DNA of 64,000 nucleotides from Diogma glabrata (lineage: Eukaryota; Arthropoda; Insecta; Diptera; Cylindrotomidae): NCBI GenBank assembly GCA_963693315.1, contig OY856187.1:47138485-47202484 (forward strand). Direction: 5' to 3'. The translations under genes and the position numbers were made by a program. Position 1 is the first letter of the stretch, and every line of letters starts with the position of its first letter. Shown here piece after piece: positions 60,555-64,000 of the stretch. The notes under the pieces are model-generated. The model had not been told where the DNA came from. It searched no databases and worked only from the letters and a program-made list of their open reading frames with translations.

Positions 60555-60906
60555 ATAGTCCCTGGGCCCCCGCCGATTTTATGTGATGATTACCACATAT
60601 TTTATACTTCGTGAGGCGCCTGTCCTCTTTTGTTCTGCGATTTTTCTCAAATCGGCTGCTTTTTCGTTCGGTAAGCTCCGAAAAATGCTGATTGCCCGCA
60701 ACTCTTGTGAATTTGCTACCACATTTTTTTTAACTATGGGGGTTGGAAATTTGTTTTAGAACACGAGGGTAACCTTGTCCGACCAAAATATTTCTGCTAT
60801 TGGCGTATCCGACAACTGACATTTTGGTATGCTTGGGTTGTCGGACTAGACAATAGCAGACAAATTTTTGTCGGACAAGGTTACCTTCGTGTTTCCCAGG
60901 GACTAT
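60555..60906. mobile_element. MITE of 352 bp with ATAGTCCCTGGG termini
   Basis: The perfect 12-bp terminal inverted repeats ATAGTCCCTGGG (60555-60566) and CCCAGGGACTAT (60895-60906) enclose a second inverted repeat of about 42 nt per arm (about 60761-60805 and 60851-60893). That one contains GGGTAACCTTGTCCGAC and its inverse GTCGGACAAGGTTACC. The body is clearly less A+T-rich than its flanks. It encodes no protein. Target duplication unclear. Confidence 0.85.
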
Positions 60907-62145
60907 TCGTGATTGTTCTACTTTTACTTTGTAGTGAACGATCTGTTAAAGATAGCAAATAATCGGAATATCACGTTCAAACCAGCAAAAATTTGTTTTT
61001 TGAATTTTTTATTGTATGGCAATCGTATGCTTTCTTGTGCCCTAGTTTGTCATACTTCACATTTGCTATGTTTAATATCGGCAACAAAAAATAATAAACC
61101 AATAATGTAATTAAATTTTTGTGATATTTTAGGCTTTAATCTAAACCAAAATTGGATTGCTAATAATCCAACTGGTGGAATACTTCTCATTTATGAGACA
61201 TACAACCTTCGTCAATGATTAAAGTTCACAAATTGAGCTAGGTATATAGAGGCTCCCTTCTTCGAGCGAGCAATAAAACAGCATTTCCAAAAATAAAAGA
61301 AATTACACGAATTTATTACAAGTATTTCACATTATCTAAATATATTGTAACGATTGTGGAATACAATGTAAAAATATTATTTTGTAATTTTCTTTCGGGA
61401 AAGTGGTTCCACTAAAGCAGTATAACTGAATAATACCTAAATAAATATCTGAAGATAACAAAAACAGAATAACATGTGACAAGAAATTGAATAATTTTAT
61501 CTAATAGAAAAATAAAATAAAACTACGCAGTCTATGATAGAGTAGGTAAATAAACAAACTAAAAAGAAAAGATTTCACACCTAGTTGCAAAGTTTTGAAG
61601 ATTGTGTTATTATGTTTTTTGCTATTTAATTTTACTAGCATAATAAAGGTTACGTTGATGATAGATTAGTTTAAAATAAACGACACAGTTAGTTGAATAT
61701 TAACGGTGACAGTAGTTATTAATAATATAACAGTGATACGGTATAGTAATATTAGTCATAAATATACAACGTGAATTTATACAACGTGAAGAAAATAATA
61801 GCAAACGAATATTATAAAATTAAAATTATTATGAAAACAAAAATGATTAAGAAAGAAGTAAGAATAATAAAAGAAGAAATATTTTGTAATAAGACAAAGG
61901 GATGACCAATATTTATAATCCTCCTTTCAAGGACGCTACTGTCAATGGCAGCATCTTGGCTTTAAATAAATTTGGAAAATATCTTGCATGTTTTGAGAGT
62001 TTTTGTTGATGTTGTAAAATTTTGAAGTTCTCGCAGAGATTTATTACATAAAAATAGCTAACGGATCAGAATAAGTCAAGCAAAATAAATTCTAGATACC
62101 AAACATTTGTAAACGTAATCCCTGTCCTAGTTTTTTATTTATAAA
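60907..62145. other. A+T-rich DNA, nothing recognised
   Basis: No motif-bearing frame or matched repeat was found. Confidence 0.5.
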
Positions 62146-62149
62146 AATA

Positions 62150-63132
62150 TGGAGGGGCTGAAATCTCACAGCTCTGAGCTCAAGACTTCGGTCTGGGTTA
62201 AGGATTTTGATATAGTTTTCGGCAAAAACCTTTTATGAGGACATGGTTTTTAGTTTTGGGCAGCAATGTATATCAAACATAACTCTTTGTTAAAGTACAA
62301 ATATTTTTTTATCTCTGTCAAGAAATTTATTACAAAACTAACACGAAACATCAATACGTTGCCGGAAAATTATAACAGATGATAAATTAACATATTTAGT
62401 GAAAAGATGATACACTCAGCAAACTACTCAAAAACCTCTCAAGTGTTTCGAGAAGTGTTAAGTGTTTCGAGAAAATATTACAAAATCACAAATTCATATT
62501 TCTTTCCAAATTCCAAAAATATTGTAAAAATTAAATAAAACAAACTTTTTTCAAAAAAAATTCTAAAAATATTTGGTAATATTTGGTTTAAAATAAAATA
62601 AAATCATTTTTTGACACACTTGACATTATTTTTTTGACAAACTTATAATACCTTCCAAAAAATTGGGTAAAAAAATAAATAAAAATCTCTCTTTTGACAT
62701 ACTTGACAACATTTTTTTGACAAACTTATAATGCAATAATCTAGTTTTTGATCTCACATACCAATCCCTACCATCAAGACTTCTTCAAATTCAATGTTCC
62801 TACTCGTATCACTGAAAATAAACGTTTTTTAAGCCAAAAATATGAAAATTTGCTTTTTCTGACACACTTAATGATTTTTTTTGACAGACTTCCGGTACAG
62901 TTATCGAGCACAGCGTTCTTTTGGACCTGTCCCTTGAGTATTCATATTTTTAGAAAAAAAAAGTTTGAAATTCCTCCCGCGGTTTTCTAGATTTCGTAGG
63001 TAATGATACATTTTTTTTTGCTTTTTTAGAATCAGTAGGCCCTAAAACGTCGAGAAATACCAAAAAAGTTGGGGTAAGAATTTCACTTTTGGCTCATAAA
63101 TGTAATACTTAGGCCTTTTAGACCGAAGTAAC
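62150..63132 (-). mobile_element. Family X element, inverted, internally shortened copy
   Basis: The right end at 63093-63132 is the reverse complement of the family X hairpin end. The left end (62150-62330) is the reverse complement of 12300-12478 and contains GACTTCGGTCTGGGTT, so both termini are present. The A+T-rich tandem core is reduced to about 100 bp (62470-62570). At about 980 bp it is a short internal-deletion form. The 62748-62990 frame lies inside it and is not a gene. Confidence 0.75.
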
Positions 63133-64000
63133 GTAATCGAATTTAAAATTACTTTAAATCAAATTTAATTCGAATCGAAATTTGATTATAATTATTTGTT
63201 ATATATGTTTTTATAACCACAAAATTACAAAAAATTCATTATGTTTATTTCTGATTCAAATTTACATAATGTCTCGATCGAAAATTTAATCGATTATTTA
63301 TAGTAAGATTATCCATCGCTTGTTTCATTTATTAGTTTTCCTTTTTATCGCACACAAATTTAAAATTTTCTCCATATTATCTCAATATGAAATGCTAGTC
63401 AAACAAATCTCAATAAACGAATTCTAGTAAAACGAGAAAATATTCCTTATATTACTCTACAACTACAGACAAACATTCTACTTTTTATAAATTTAAACAG
63501 CCGCATTATATCTACATATAATATTACGACAAAAAGCTTAATGAGTTTTAAAAAAAATTACCTCGTTTCAAAGAGAAAAATAGTAGTTTTCATAAAAAGT
63601 AATTAAAATCAAAGTTTTGGATAATTTGTTAAAAAATTCCAAAATAATAAGGATATTCCCATAGTTTTTTAACTTTTCCTCCATAATTTTAAAATTTCAT
63701 TATTTTTTTACAAAAAAACCAAAAAATTGAATTTTGGCAATGATTTTTGGATATTATAAAAATTTTCCAATATATCTTTATCTATGAAAAAATAAGACCA
63801 TTTTTTTAAAAATTTCTATTATTTTAAAAATAAATTGACAGAATCCAAACTTTGTGATATGTTAGTGATATGTACAAAAATAATGGAATTATAAAATTCT
63901 AAGGAAAAGAATAAAAATCAACGGAGATATATATCCCCTATAATTTTTTTATTCTTTAATTTTTCATAATAAATTATCAAAAATTGTAACTGTAATTATT
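63133..64000. other. A+T-rich DNA with a diverged repeat
   Basis: The section 63230-63500 resembles 31780-32060. Otherwise nothing is recognised. Confidence 0.45.

Noticed and set aside
57433..63132. One 5.7-kb transposon bounded by inverted family X ends
   Set aside because: Each end belongs to its own family X copy with its own internal sequence, and nothing coding lies between.

Overview
The window looks like nuclear DNA from an arthropod, most likely an insect. It is strongly A+T-rich, has no bacterial-style gene order, and almost all recognisable coding sequence belongs to metazoan retrotransposons: Ty3/gypsy LTR elements and non-LTR elements related to the Jockey and R1/I groups. One short stretch (46352-46459) has the splice signals and membrane-protein character of a host exon, so much of the window may be intron or intergenic DNA colonised by transposons. 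I cannot name the species.

Layout. 1-6390: A+T-rich DNA with a 230-bp (AT)n tract, degenerate tandem repeats near 2.5 and 4.5 kb, and a palindrome-family remnant (family M) split by unrelated DNA. 6391-12478: a repeat element of family X (hairpin end, A+T-rich tandem core) carrying a 4,289-bp Ty3/gypsy element at 7093-11381. That element has 677-bp LTRs differing at two positions, and an internal deletion has fused Gag in frame to integrase. 12.7-18.2 kb: a LINE 3' scrap, a ~500-bp MITE, small palindromic elements and a near-perfect 64-nt palindrome. 18.2-24.0 kb: a decayed Ty3/gypsy pol split by an almost complete but broken RNase H-type LINE, flanked by a 13-bp target duplication. 26.3-30.1 kb: two broken LINEs on the minus strand. 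30.5-36.4 kb: a minisatellite, a foldback element, a degenerate tandem region and the fullest family M copy.

36.8-44.9 kb: ~750-bp inverted repeats surround a second Ty3/gypsy element (37832-43444). Its two 280-bp LTRs are identical, it has a 4-bp target duplication, and gag and pol are intact in a -1 overlap with every catalytic residue I checked present. This is the best candidate for a currently mobile element. 46.3-53.4 kb: the candidate exon, LINE fragments and a 1.6-kb tandem duplication. 54.3-63.1 kb: several family X copies, one built as alternating forward and reverse-complement blocks. The rest is A+T-rich DNA in which I recognise nothing.

How the parts relate. Nesting gives relative ages: gypsy remnant before LINE (18-24 kb), family X before gypsy element 1 (6-12 kb), inverted-repeat structure before gypsy element 2 (37-44 kb). 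I found no clear new multi-gene system. The most unusual items are the alternating palindromic array, the Gag-integrase fusion, the very young complete gypsy element and the isolated exon.
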